A DNA stretch of 36,439 bases from an uncultured Saprospiraceae bacterium (GTDB lineage: Bacteria; Bacteroidota; Bacteroidia; Chitinophagales; Saprospiraceae). Where the stretch lies: NCBI GenBank assembly GCA_937923465.1, contig CALDUB010000214.1:1-36439 (forward strand), in the 5' to 3' direction. A program made the position numbers and the translations under genes. The notes under the pieces are model-generated. The model did not search any database, was not told where the DNA came from, and was given only the letters and a program-made list of their open reading frames with translations. Of the stretch, positions 8,013 through 15,299 are shown one piece after another; positions within the stretch are counted from its first letter, which is position 1, and every line of letters begins with the position of its first letter.

Positions 8013-8040
8013 TTGAGTTGTTTATGTACAAACAACTCAA
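8013..8040. promoter_or_regulatory. Perfect 28-base palindrome upstream of the S37 peptidase gene
   Basis: Arms TTGAGTTGTTT and AAACAACTCAA (11 bases, perfect) are separated by ATGTAC, itself near-palindromic. It lies 41 bases upstream of the peptidase ATG in a divergent intergenic region. It could be an operator or a transcript hairpin. No T-tract follows it, so it is not a typical terminator. Confidence 0.5.
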
Positions 8041-8081
8041 CCGTCCTTAACCGTTCAAATTTAAACTAAAATTACAAATAA

Positions 8082-9368
8082 ATGAAACAGTCCTTTTTCT
8101 TTTTAGCCTTCCTATTTACACTTTCCACACAAGCTCAGGAAAGCCTAAATTTCAAATTATTCGAGCTTCCAGATGTCATATTCTCAGAGATTGAAACACC
8201 AAAAGGCTACAATGCAGCTTATGAATTACGCATCAAACAGCCTATCGACCATACAAATCCAAGCAAAGGATATTTTTACCAGCGTGCATTTTTATCACAC
8301 AAAGGTTTTGACCGTCCAATGGTGATGGCAACAGAAGGATATAATCGTGGTAAAAATCGACTATATGAGTTAACAAATTATGTAGACGGAAATCAGATTG
8401 ACATCGAACATCGTTTTTTTGGCGAAAGTATTCCAGAAAATCCAGATTATCAATATCTAAACCTAGAGCAAGCAACGGCTGACTTGCACCACATCAATCA
8501 AATATTCAAGAAAATATATCAAGGTAAATGGTTGAGTACGGGTATATCTAAAGGAGGACAAACAACAATATTTTATCGTTACCTATACCCTGACGATGTT
8601 GATGTTTCGGTACCTTATGTAGCACCGCTTAATCTCGCACTAGAAGACACGCGTATTTATGATTGGTTAAATAAAGCAGGAAACAAAGAATGTCGCGAAG
8701 CTATTGAACGCGTTCAAACAACTTTATTAAAAGACAGTGCAAAAGCCCTTCCTCTTTTGAAATGGTATGCAAAAGGAGCAAATTTAGACTTTAACTACTT
8801 AAATTTAGCTCAAGCTTTTGAATATGCAGTATTGGAGTATTCTTTTTCTTTCTATCAATGGGGCAGTGATTGTGCAACAATTCCACCTGCAAATGCAGAT
8901 TTTGAAACCGTTTTAGAACACTTTATGGATGTATCAGGTATCGCATTTTTCTCAGATAGAGATGTCGCCTATTTTGGTTCACATTATTATCAAGCAGGTA
9001 CACAAATGGGCTACTACAGCTATGAAATTACTCCTTTTAAGGACTATTTAAAGGCTTTACCAGTAGACAAAAATCCAAGTGCGATATTTATGCCGAACAA
9101 AGAAAACCCAGGTTTCAATGGCGAATTACCAGCAAAGACAGCTAAATGGCTAAAGACAAACGGTAATAATTTCATTTATATCTATGGAAAGAATGATACT
9201 TGGTCGGCAACGGGTGTTCCTCCTTCTAAGAAAACAAATTCTCTTTGGGTTATCATGGAAGATAAACACCATGGAAATGCGCGTATCAAGAATATGACTA
9301 AAAAGAATAAAGAGGCTGTAGAAGAGAAATTGGAAAAATGGTTGGAAACAGAAGTGGAAATTGAATAG
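8082..9368 (+). CDS. Secreted S37 (PS-10) family peptidase
   Basis: Predicted secreted serine peptidase of 428 residues, similar to Streptomyces prolyl tri/tetrapeptidyl aminopeptidases (MEROPS S37). Signal peptide about 1-19 (ends TQAQE). The alpha/beta-hydrolase core has 'IEHRFFGES' (108-116), 'EQATADLHHINQIFKKIY' and the nucleophile elbow GISKGG with Ser156. 'YPDDVDVSVPYVAPLNL' follows, as usual in the family. The acid residue is probably the Asp in GKNDTWSATG and the His lies in 'KHHGNARI', completing the triad. Such enzymes trim N-terminal tripeptides for nutrition. It is followed by a clear terminator and appears monocistronic. Confidence 0.9.
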   Translation: MKQSFFFLAFLFTLSTQAQESLNFKLFELPDVIFSEIETPKGYNAAYELRIKQPIDHTNPSKGYFYQRAFLSHKGFDRPMVMATEGYNRGKNRLYELTNYVDGNQIDIEHRFFGESIPENPDYQYLNLEQATADLHHINQIFKKIYQGKWLSTGISKGGQTTIFYRYLYPDDVDVSVPYVAPLNLALEDTRIYDWLNKAGNKECREAIERVQTTLLKDSAKALPLLKWYAKGANLDFNYLNLAQAFEYAVLEYSFSFYQWGSDCATIPPANADFETVLEHFMDVSGIAFFSDRDVAYFGSHYYQAGTQMGYYSYEITPFKDYLKALPVDKNPSAIFMPNKENPGFNGELPAKTAKWLKTNGNNFIYIYGKNDTWSATGVPPSKKTNSLWVIMEDKHHGNARIKNMTKKNKEAVEEKLEKWLETEVEIE

Positions 9369-9386
9369 ACTTTTGACTTTAAAGTA

Positions 9387-9425
9387 AAAAATCCCTGCAC
9401 TCGCGAGAGTACAGGGATTTTTATT
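9387..9425. terminator. Bidirectional terminator
   Basis: Stem AAAAATCCCTGCACTC against GAGTACAGGGATTTTT with one mismatch and loop GCGA, flanked by T-rich sequence. It lies between the convergent S37 peptidase and repeat-protein genes. Confidence 0.88.
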
Positions 9426-9484
9426 TTTAGAAATCGTTCATGTTAAGTCTTACGACCAACAATCAATCGACGACTATTCAGTTC

Positions 9485-11014
9485 TTAGTACTGAACACCT
9501 AATGCTTGTAACGTTTTCAAGTCTAAGCTACCAACTGGAAGACCATTGTCTTTTTGGTACTTAGTCAAGGCAGCACGTGTACGTGCACCCAATACGTTAT
9601 CAACTGGTCCTGGATCGTAACCAGCGTTGCTTAAAGCATTCTGGATTTGACGAATTGTGTAACCGTCTACTTTGTTACCACACAATACTTCTCTCCATTC
9701 AGTGAAACCACCTTTCTTTACTAAGTTACGCTTAGTAACAGAAGCATACTCAGCAGGTACGTTGATAGTACGTGTTTGAGCAGGAGATTTAACTACTTTT
9801 TTAGAAACTGTTGCGTACTCAGCAGGAATTGACTCCTCACGTACAGAAGCAGCTGTTTTCACAACGCGCTTAGTTACTGTAGTGTACTCAGCAGGAATTG
9901 ACTCCTCACGAGTAGTAGCTGGTGTCTTAACAACTTTTTTAGAAACTGTAGTGTACTCAGCAGGAATTACTTCCTCACGAGTAGTAGCAGGTGTCTTAAC
10001 AACACGCTTAGTTACAGTTTTGTACTCAGCAGGAATTGACTCCTCTCTGAAAGTAGCTGGAGACTTAACAACACGCTTAGTGATTGTTTTGTACTCAGCA
10101 GGAATTGACTCCTCACGGCTTGTCGCCGGAGTTCTAACTACGCGAGAAGTACGCGTTCCCATTTTAGCAGGAACAGTAACTTCTTTCACACAACCAGAGT
10201 CAGCAACACCAGAACCGTCACATCCAACGTTTACACGCTTAGATACAGTTTTGTATTGTGCAGGTACTTCTACCAAACACCAAACCAAACAGTCGTTAGG
10301 GTCAGCAGACAAACAAGTACGGTCAGCTTTTTTCTTAACCCACTTCGTTGAAGCTGGAGAAGTTTCTACTTTATCAGTTACTGTTTCATACTTAGGAGTC
10401 ATGTTTTCGATACGAGTCGAAGCAGCTTCCATTTCGTAAGTTTCAGTTACTGTTTCGTACTCAGCCGGTACAGTAATGATACGCTTAGATTCAGCTTTCG
10501 CTAAAACTTGCTCTGTTACTGTTTCATACTCAGCAGGAATAGTAATAACGCGCTTAGATTCAGCTTTTGCTAAAACTTGCTCCGTTACTGTTTCGTACTC
10601 AGCAGGAATAGTAATAATACGCTTAGACTCAGCTTTTACCAATACTTGTTCAGTTACTGTTTCGTAAGTAGCAGGTACAGCGATAAGTCTTTTAGACTCA
10701 GGCTTAACCATTACTTGTTCAGTTACTGTTTCGTATTCAGCAGGTACACTGATTAAACGTTTAGACTCAGCAGATTTTAATGCTTGCTCAGTCACAGTTT
10801 CGTACGCAGCAGGAATGATTTCTGTGCGAGTAGCGGCAGCTTTAGTTTCGATTTGCTCTGTCTGAGTTTCGTACTCATCAGCAATCAAACATTTAGCATA
10901 GCACTTACCAGGCTCAGCATTCGGCGGTACATCTCCAGGGGCATTGCTTTGTGCGTTAGCGAATGACGCTACGAACAATAATACTAATGCCGGAATAAAA
11001 TTGAATTTTCCCAT
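9485..11014 (-). CDS. Secreted 23-residue-repeat protein with peptidoglycan-binding domain
   Basis: The protein has 509 residues. Signal peptide about 1-21 (ends SFANAQ). After a short Cys-containing segment (KCYAKC, 38-42) come eight repeats of about 23 residues on the pattern 'PAEYETVTEQVLVKAESKR' (about 46-230). A central cysteine-bearing insert follows (231-275, five Cys, including CLVWCLVEV). Then eight further repeats of equal length on a basic pattern, 'PAEYKTVTKRVVKTPATTRE' (about 251-435). A Cys-containing linker and a PG_binding_1 domain (about 452-507, 'IRQIQNALSNAGYDPGPVDNVLG...GLPVGSLD') end the protein. The repeats should form short amphipathic beta segments. Likely role: an elongated periplasmic or surface fibre anchored to peptidoglycan. 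Similar 'YETVTEQVLVKPAS' repeat proteins occur in other bacteria, but their function is not established. Confidence 0.8.
   Translation of the reverse strand: MGKFNFIPALVLLFVASFANAQSNAPGDVPPNAEPGKCYAKCLIADEYETQTEQIETKAAATRTEIIPAAYETVTEQALKSAESKRLISVPAEYETVTEQVMVKPESKRLIAVPATYETVTEQVLVKAESKRIITIPAEYETVTEQVLAKAESKRVITIPAEYETVTEQVLAKAESKRIITVPAEYETVTETYEMEAASTRIENMTPKYETVTDKVETSPASTKWVKKKADRTCLSADPNDCLVWCLVEVPAQYKTVSKRVNVGCDGSGVADSGCVKEVTVPAKMGTRTSRVVRTPATSREESIPAEYKTITKRVVKSPATFREESIPAEYKTVTKRVVKTPATTREEVIPAEYTTVSKKVVKTPATTREESIPAEYTTVTKRVVKTAASVREESIPAEYATVSKKVVKSPAQTRTINVPAEYASVTKRNLVKKGGFTEWREVLCGNKVDGYTIRQIQNALSNAGYDPGPVDNVLGARTRAALTKYQKDNGLPVGSLDLKTLQALGVQY
9755..10880 (-). repeat. Tandem 69-bp coding repeats in two blocks
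   Basis: Nucleotide-level tandem repetition with a 69-base period underlies the 23-residue protein repeats. The words 'gtactcagcaggaat' and 'gttactgttt' recur in register on the plus strand. The blocks are split by the non-repetitive cysteine insert at about 10190-10330. Adjacent units are similar enough for slippage or recombination to change copy number. Confidence 0.8.
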
Positions 11015-11215
11015 AATCCAAAAACGTGATTTTGAAAAAGATTAGTGAAAATAGAGAATAACCAGATTGTATAAATTCAAATGCAACAAACAAAAGATTT
11101 TCATTTGCAGGTTTTCCATTGAGTTTTGATACTCCGATTCTTTCCTCTACATTGAAATTAAGTTAATTTTTATATTGTCTTCAAAAGTCTTCACTTTTAA
11201 AAACCGAGCGTAAAT

Positions 11216-12460
11216 TTATGATATATTTTTGGGATAGCATAAATAATACTTAGTTATCATTTTTGATTGTAGTCCGTAGTCAGTACTTTCTGACATGGGT
11301 TTGACGGTTCCATCTTTAAATAAAATCTTAATTTCATTCTTAGATGTGTTGTATTCGTGATTTGTTTCCTCTCCAGTCAAAACAAAATACTTCATATACT
11401 TTTTACCCAGACCTATTTGTGTAGCCGTCTTATGACGCACTTCTCGTAAAAAGTCACTCTTGAATGGCTTATTTTGGAGAGAAATTTTGAATAAACGTCG
11501 ATTTATCAGACTTTTTGCTAAAAACGAAAGAACTTTATCTTTATGATTAACAAAAGATTTTAATGCAAACGTGATATCAACATCGTCTATAAGCGAGAAA
11601 TGATGTAATAGTTCATCTTCTCTTCCGACAATATTTTCCTCGTCTATATTATTTTCAAAAAAGAAATTTAAATGTTCCGAACAATGAAATTTTTCGCCCT
11701 GATTAGCTAAATCTTTGGCTCTTTTCATCGTTATTATCAACATTTGCTCTGCACACAGTACTGTTTTGTGTAAATAAACTTGCCAATACATTAAACGTCG
11801 TGCCATAAGAAACTTCTCTAAAGAGTAAATTCCTTTCTCTTCCACCACCAATTCATTCTGACGTACACTGAGCATTTTTATAATACGGTCATGCCCGATT
11901 ACTCCTTCTGATACTCCCGTAAAAAAACTATCTCTATTAAGATAATCCATTCGATCCATATCCAGTTGTCCTGACACTAATTGATACAAAAACTTTTTCT
12001 TATATCTATTTTCAAATATTTCAATCGCCAAATCTAAAGCACCATTAAACTCTTCATTCAACTTTTTCATAAAAAAAGTTGACAGCGTCTCATGGTGCAC
12101 ATTCATCAATGTGTGCTCTAGAGTATGACTAAAGGGTCCGTGACCAATATCATGTAGTAGTATAGCGATTAAAGCAGCTTTTCGCTCCTCTTTCGTAATT
12201 TTCACTTTCTTAGCGCTCAAAACGTCTAATGCCTGTTGCATCAAATGCATAGCTCCTAAAGCATGATGAAATCGAGTGTGTAAAGCTCCTGGATAAACGT
12301 AATGCGTTAAACTAACCTGCTTTATTCTACGTAGTCTTTGAAAATACGGGTGCTCAATGATGTCAAACAAAATGTTATAGGGAACATTGACAAAACCGTA
12401 AACAGGGTCGTTAAATATTTTCTTTTTGTTCAAAGGATTTAGTGTATCAAGTAAAAACAA
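11216..12460 (-). CDS. HD-domain phosphohydrolase (dNTPase-like)
   Basis: Predicted cytoplasmic metal-dependent phosphohydrolase of 414 residues, COG1078-type, related to YwfO and deoxyguanosine triphosphohydrolases. HD motif: 'RFHHALGAMHL' (His65/His66), 'LLHDIGHGPFSH' (His103-Asp104) and the distal aspartates in 'SGQLDMDRMDYLNRDS' (167-177). N-terminal 'KIFNDPVYGFV' and 'LRRIKQVSLTHYVYPGALHTRF' are characteristic. Family members hydrolyse nucleoside triphosphates, but substrate preference here cannot be told from sequence. It is the only gene on this strand between the repeat protein and the convergent/divergent TrmB region. Confidence 0.88.
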   Translation of the reverse strand: MFLLDTLNPLNKKKIFNDPVYGFVNVPYNILFDIIEHPYFQRLRRIKQVSLTHYVYPGALHTRFHHALGAMHLMQQALDVLSAKKVKITKEERKAALIAILLHDIGHGPFSHTLEHTLMNVHHETLSTFFMKKLNEEFNGALDLAIEIFENRYKKKFLYQLVSGQLDMDRMDYLNRDSFFTGVSEGVIGHDRIIKMLSVRQNELVVEEKGIYSLEKFLMARRLMYWQVYLHKTVLCAEQMLIITMKRAKDLANQGEKFHCSEHLNFFFENNIDEENIVGREDELLHHFSLIDDVDITFALKSFVNHKDKVLSFLAKSLINRRLFKISLQNKPFKSDFLREVRHKTATQIGLGKKYMKYFVLTGEETNHEYNTSKNEIKILFKDGTVKPMSESTDYGLQSKMITKYYLCYPKNIS

Positions 12461-12780
12461 TTTCCTTGTAAGAAACTCCAGGTAACAAGCGGATGAAAGT
12501 TCATTCTTGTGTTAAAAAATGGAGAGCGCATAAGTCTCTCTATAGTAATGAACTATATAATGCAAAATTAGTGAATATCTTGAAAAAACAAACTTATTAC
12601 TTAAATTATTACAGATAAGAGTACCATATATATAGAATATCATCTGTTTTGGGTTATATTTTTCAAATAATTACTCTGTTTCTCGCATTACGATAAGACA
12701 AATCAACTACTTTTGTGCTCTTGTTGAATAGAGCATATAAATTTAAGTCTCTATTCTTTATTTTTTAATAAGCCAGTGCG
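12461..12780. other. 320-base divergent intergenic region
   Basis: This region lies between the divergently transcribed HD-domain gene and trmB. It is AT-rich, with a short hairpin (GAGAG...CTCTC near 12521-12542) and a consensus -7 box for trmB. No small gene or RNA was recognised. Confidence 0.5.
12708..12715 (+). promoter_or_regulatory. TACTTTTG -7 box for trmB
   Basis: Exact match to TAnnTTTG, about 65 bases upstream of the trmB ATG. No clear TTG is seen at the -33 position, so support is partial. Confidence 0.4.
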
Positions 12781-13470
12781 ATGAGTAAAAGAAATAAATT
12801 ATTAAAGTTTGCAGAAATTCAGTCATTTCCAAATGTCTATGAAAATCCTAATACTGCGAAACCTGAGTTACTCGGACTCTATGGTGCAGTCGTAGACTTA
12901 AAAGGCAAATGGTGTACAGAACATTTCAAAAACGAAAATCCACTAACCTTAGAATTAGCCTGTGGAGGAGGTGAGTATACGGTGGAATTGTCAAGACGTT
13001 ACACTAATCGTAATTTTATTGGTGTAGATGTGAAGGGAGCACGTATATGGAAGGGTTCAAAAGTCGCCTTGGCAGAGGATTTATCTAATGCTGCTTTTCT
13101 ACGTACTCGTATTGAACAGATAGCTTTATTTTTTGAAGAAGGAGAAGTTGATGAAATTTGGATTACGTTTCCTGACCCATTCTTAAAGGAAGGGAAAGCT
13201 AATCGTCGTCTAACTTCGCCTCAGTTCATAAAAGAGTATCGAAAAATACTAAAGCCTGGAGGAATTATTCATCTAAAAACGGATGACCCGACACTTTATG
13301 AATACACAGTAGAAACTTTAGAAAAAGAAGAAGGCTGTACAATTCTCTATCATGATGATGACATCTACGCAAAGCCTTTGCCTATTTCCGAATTAGATAT
13401 TCATACCTATTATGAGGAAAAGCACTTAGCTATCGGGCGTTTAATCAAATACGTGAAATTTACAATCTAA
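12781..13470 (+). CDS. trmB: tRNA (guanine-N7-)-methyltransferase
   Basis: Cytoplasmic SAM-dependent enzyme of 229 residues that makes m7G46 in the tRNA variable loop. The SAM-binding motif is 'LELACGGGEYTVEL' (57-70), followed by 'NFIGVDVKGARIWKGSK' (78-94). The family signature 'ITFPDPFLKEGKANRRLT' (128-145) carries the catalytic-site Asp. 'LKPGGIIHLKTDD' and the C-terminal 'THYEE'-like 'HTYYEEKHLAIGRLIKYVKF' complete the fold. The N-terminal extension (KRNKLLKFAEIQSFPNVYE) is typical of Bacteroidota TrmB. A terminator follows directly. Confidence 0.94.
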   Translation: MSKRNKLLKFAEIQSFPNVYENPNTAKPELLGLYGAVVDLKGKWCTEHFKNENPLTLELACGGGEYTVELSRRYTNRNFIGVDVKGARIWKGSKVALAEDLSNAAFLRTRIEQIALFFEEGEVDEIWITFPDPFLKEGKANRRLTSPQFIKEYRKILKPGGIIHLKTDDPTLYEYTVETLEKEEGCTILYHDDDIYAKPLPISELDIHTYYEEKHLAIGRLIKYVKFTI

Positions 13471-13472
13471 AA

Positions 13473-13510
13473 AGAAAGAGGAGTCAGATATAAACCTGAC
13501 TCCTCTTTCT
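13473..13510. terminator. Bidirectional terminator
   Basis: Perfect stem AGAAAGAGGAGTCAG / CTGACTCCTCTTTCT around an 8-base loop. It starts three bases after the trmB stop and serves the convergent esterase gene too. Confidence 0.9.
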
Positions 13511-13520
13511 TCATTTCTAC

Positions 13521-14597
13521 TTATTTATTAAAATACAACCACTCTATCGCTTTAGGAAATTCTAATCCCCAGCGACTTTCGGTGTGTTGTCCATCTGGGT
13601 CTATCGACAATTCGATATCTAAATCTGGTTCCGTCAATTCTTGCGACAATAGGGCTTCTCTGAACCGCTCTACATTCGGCAACATATTTTTACTCTCCGC
13701 GCCTCCTGCATATACATACACTCTCGAATTTAAGGTCATTGTAAAGCGCATCGCATGAAAATGGATATTAGGATTGACCCACAGAGCAGGAGAAAAAATC
13801 ATTAGTTTACTAAATTTTTCAGGATACATAAATCCTGCCCAGATACTTATGAGTCCTCCCATACTACTCCCTCCTATTCCTGTATTTAGTCTGTCAGGTT
13901 TCGTACGAAACTGTTTATCTACATAAGGTTTTAGTGTTTCGGCTAAAAAACGTACATATTCTCGCCCTTGCCCTTTACCTAATTTTGCGTGACCCGTAGG
14001 ATTATATTCCTTTATACGTTCCTCTTCAGCATGGTCAATAGCTATAACAATTATATCACCTAGCCCTCTCCGTTGCAATAAAGCCAATTTTTTATCTACT
14101 TCCCAACTTCCAAAAGGAGCATGGTCATCAAAAAGATTTTGACCGTCTTGAAGATACAAAACAGGATATTGCTTATCCGTCTCATAATAATTATGAGGCA
14201 ACAAAGCGGCAATACGACGCGTCTTGATAAGTTGAGGAATTTCAAATTCATCCGAAATAACCTTAATTTTAGGTAAGTAAGGCGGATAATTAACTTGACC
14301 ATTTAATTGCCAAAAATGTACTTTGTCTCTTATCACATCAGTAGGTCTTTCTACTACGTGATTATCTCTAGAGTTACCATATTCATCCATTTCGACTTGG
14401 TCCCATCCTCCACGTGTATATTTATACTCCACAGGAAAATTAATATGCTTGAATACATCCAAACTGTAGCGCCCATGACCAAGTGAAGTCATACGTGTGT
14501 TTTCATCTTGAACTGCCCAATCGTTAAAATTGCCAGCAAGATAAACAGGACGTTCATCGTCAGAATGCGTAGTTAATTGAAAAGTAAATTTGTGCAA
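13521..14597 (-). CDS. Esterase with N-terminal CBM48-like domain
   Basis: The protein has 358 residues and no signal peptide. Residues 1-95 resemble a glycogen-binding (CBM48/E-set) fold: 'RPVYLAGNFNDWAVQDENTRM' and 'FPVEYKYTRGGWDQVEMDEYG'. Residues about 115-358 are an alpha/beta-hydrolase of the esterase D/Fes-like group (COG2819): 'KQYPVLYLQDGQNLFDDHAPFGSWEVDK', nucleophile elbow GGSSMGG with Ser245, 'FSKLMIFSPALWVN', and catalytic His338 in GQHTESRWG. Relatives hydrolyse siderophore or carbohydrate esters. The CBM48-like domain favours a carbohydrate-linked ester, but this is inference. It is divergent from the DUF11 gene across a long intergenic region. Confidence 0.85.
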   Translation of the reverse strand: MHKFTFQLTTHSDDERPVYLAGNFNDWAVQDENTRMTSLGHGRYSLDVFKHINFPVEYKYTRGGWDQVEMDEYGNSRDNHVVERPTDVIRDKVHFWQLNGQVNYPPYLPKIKVISDEFEIPQLIKTRRIAALLPHNYYETDKQYPVLYLQDGQNLFDDHAPFGSWEVDKKLALLQRRGLGDIIVIAIDHAEEERIKEYNPTGHAKLGKGQGREYVRFLAETLKPYVDKQFRTKPDRLNTGIGGSSMGGLISIWAGFMYPEKFSKLMIFSPALWVNPNIHFHAMRFTMTLNSRVYVYAGGAESKNMLPNVERFREALLSQELTEPDLDIELSIDPDGQHTESRWGLEFPKAIEWLYFNK

Positions 14598-14868
14598 AAA
14601 AGAATATTTTTAAATGTTTCTAAAATCTTTATATAAATTCTTAATATTCAAAACACAAATTTACAAATCTTAAATCCTTTTTTATGTATTTAGAAAAGAA
14701 ACAATGGTTAACAGGTATTTTTTCTGTGTAAAATTCAATTATTGTGACATAGAAAAATCTTACTGGGCATGATTTTAGCAAATATCTAAACTATAAATAG
14801 ATATACTCGTCCTAAAATGTTTATCCAAAAGCATTTTGACTCATTGGCTTACAACAGTAAATATTTTG

Positions 14869-14974
14869 GTTCTCCGTCAAATCGTGTGAATGTGACATGA
14901 AAAAAATAAAAAACTAAGTATTTATTTGATTTTAGCTTTTCATTTTTTTCCTGTCACACGATTTGACGGAGAAC
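14869..14974. repeat. ~106-bp near-perfect palindrome
   Basis: Perfect 21-base outer arms lie at 14869-14889 and 14954-14974 (left arm begins GTTCTCCGTCAAATC, right arm ends GATTTGACGGAGAAC). Inside them a second 21-base pairing continues with three mismatches (CATGAAAAAAATAAAA on the left against the complement of TTTTCATTTTTTTCCTG). The left arm has a 6-base near-duplication (GTGTGA-ATGTGA) that bulges. The loop is about 17 bases. The whole could fold into one long hairpin. A miniature inverted-repeat element or an invertible segment are both possible. Confidence 0.85.
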
Positions 14975-15064
14975 GAATATTTTTCTCAAAAAAATATTTA
15001 CAATTCAAATTCATTGCATAGCTAAATAACTTCGTGCTTATTTTTAACATCTAAAACATCATCT

Positions 15065-15100
15065 ATTAGACTAACAAGAAGAGTCTAATTAAGACTTCTT
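15065..15100 (+). promoter_or_regulatory. Two mutually exclusive leader hairpins before the DUF11 gene
   Basis: ATTAGACT (15065-15072) pairs perfectly with AGTCTAAT (15082-15089). Alternatively AAGAAGAGTCT (15076-15086) pairs with AGACTTCTT (15092-15100) with a two-base bulge. The two stems share 15082-15086, so they exclude each other. They end about 22 bases before the ATG at 15123. Confidence 0.35.
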
Positions 15101-15122
15101 AATACTACAAAGTAAAAAGATT

Positions 15123-15299
15123 ATGACCTATACATGCCCTAGAGTATCATTTCAAAAAATAAAGATGCTTGCCTATCAGGCAATACTCTCCTTATTTTTC
15201 TTTTTCACTCTACACTCTTCCCAAGCACAAACAGTTCAACTTGCAAAAGTACAAGCGCCCCTACTGCAGAGTCTGGTACACAAGTACAGTATACCCTAG
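15123..15299 (+). other. Out-of-frame signal-peptide ORF of the DUF11 protein
   Basis: The 58-codon reading frame is ATG ... TAG. Translation shows 'MTYTCPRVSFQKIKMLAYQ', then a hydrophobic core (AILSLFFFFTLHS) and a cleavage-like SQAQ, followed by TVQLAKV. After Lys42 (15246-15248) the frame loses the DUF11 pattern and stops at 15297. Re-reading one A (a -1 shift at GCA-AAA-G) enters the long body frame. Confidence 0.8.

Larger units (their letters stand above)
14598..15122. other. 525-base divergent regulatory region
   Basis: AT-rich gap between the esterase and the DUF11 gene. It contains the ~106-bp palindrome (14869-14974) and the leader hairpins at 15065-15100. No gene of convincing quality was seen on either strand. 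Confidence 0.6.

Noticed and set aside
9882-10439. A 185-codon plus-strand frame within the repeat-protein gene
   Set aside because: It is the antisense reading of regular 69-base coding repeats, with no start context or domain. The minus-strand frame has a signal peptide and a PG-binding domain.
9755-10880. Regular repeats resembling a CRISPR array
   Set aside because: The period is 69 bases with no unique spacers, and the repeats translate into a continuous protein pattern.
12461-12780. Possible tRNA or small RNA in the divergent gap before trmB
   Set aside because: No cloverleaf, CCA end or strong terminator was found, only a weak 5-bp hairpin.
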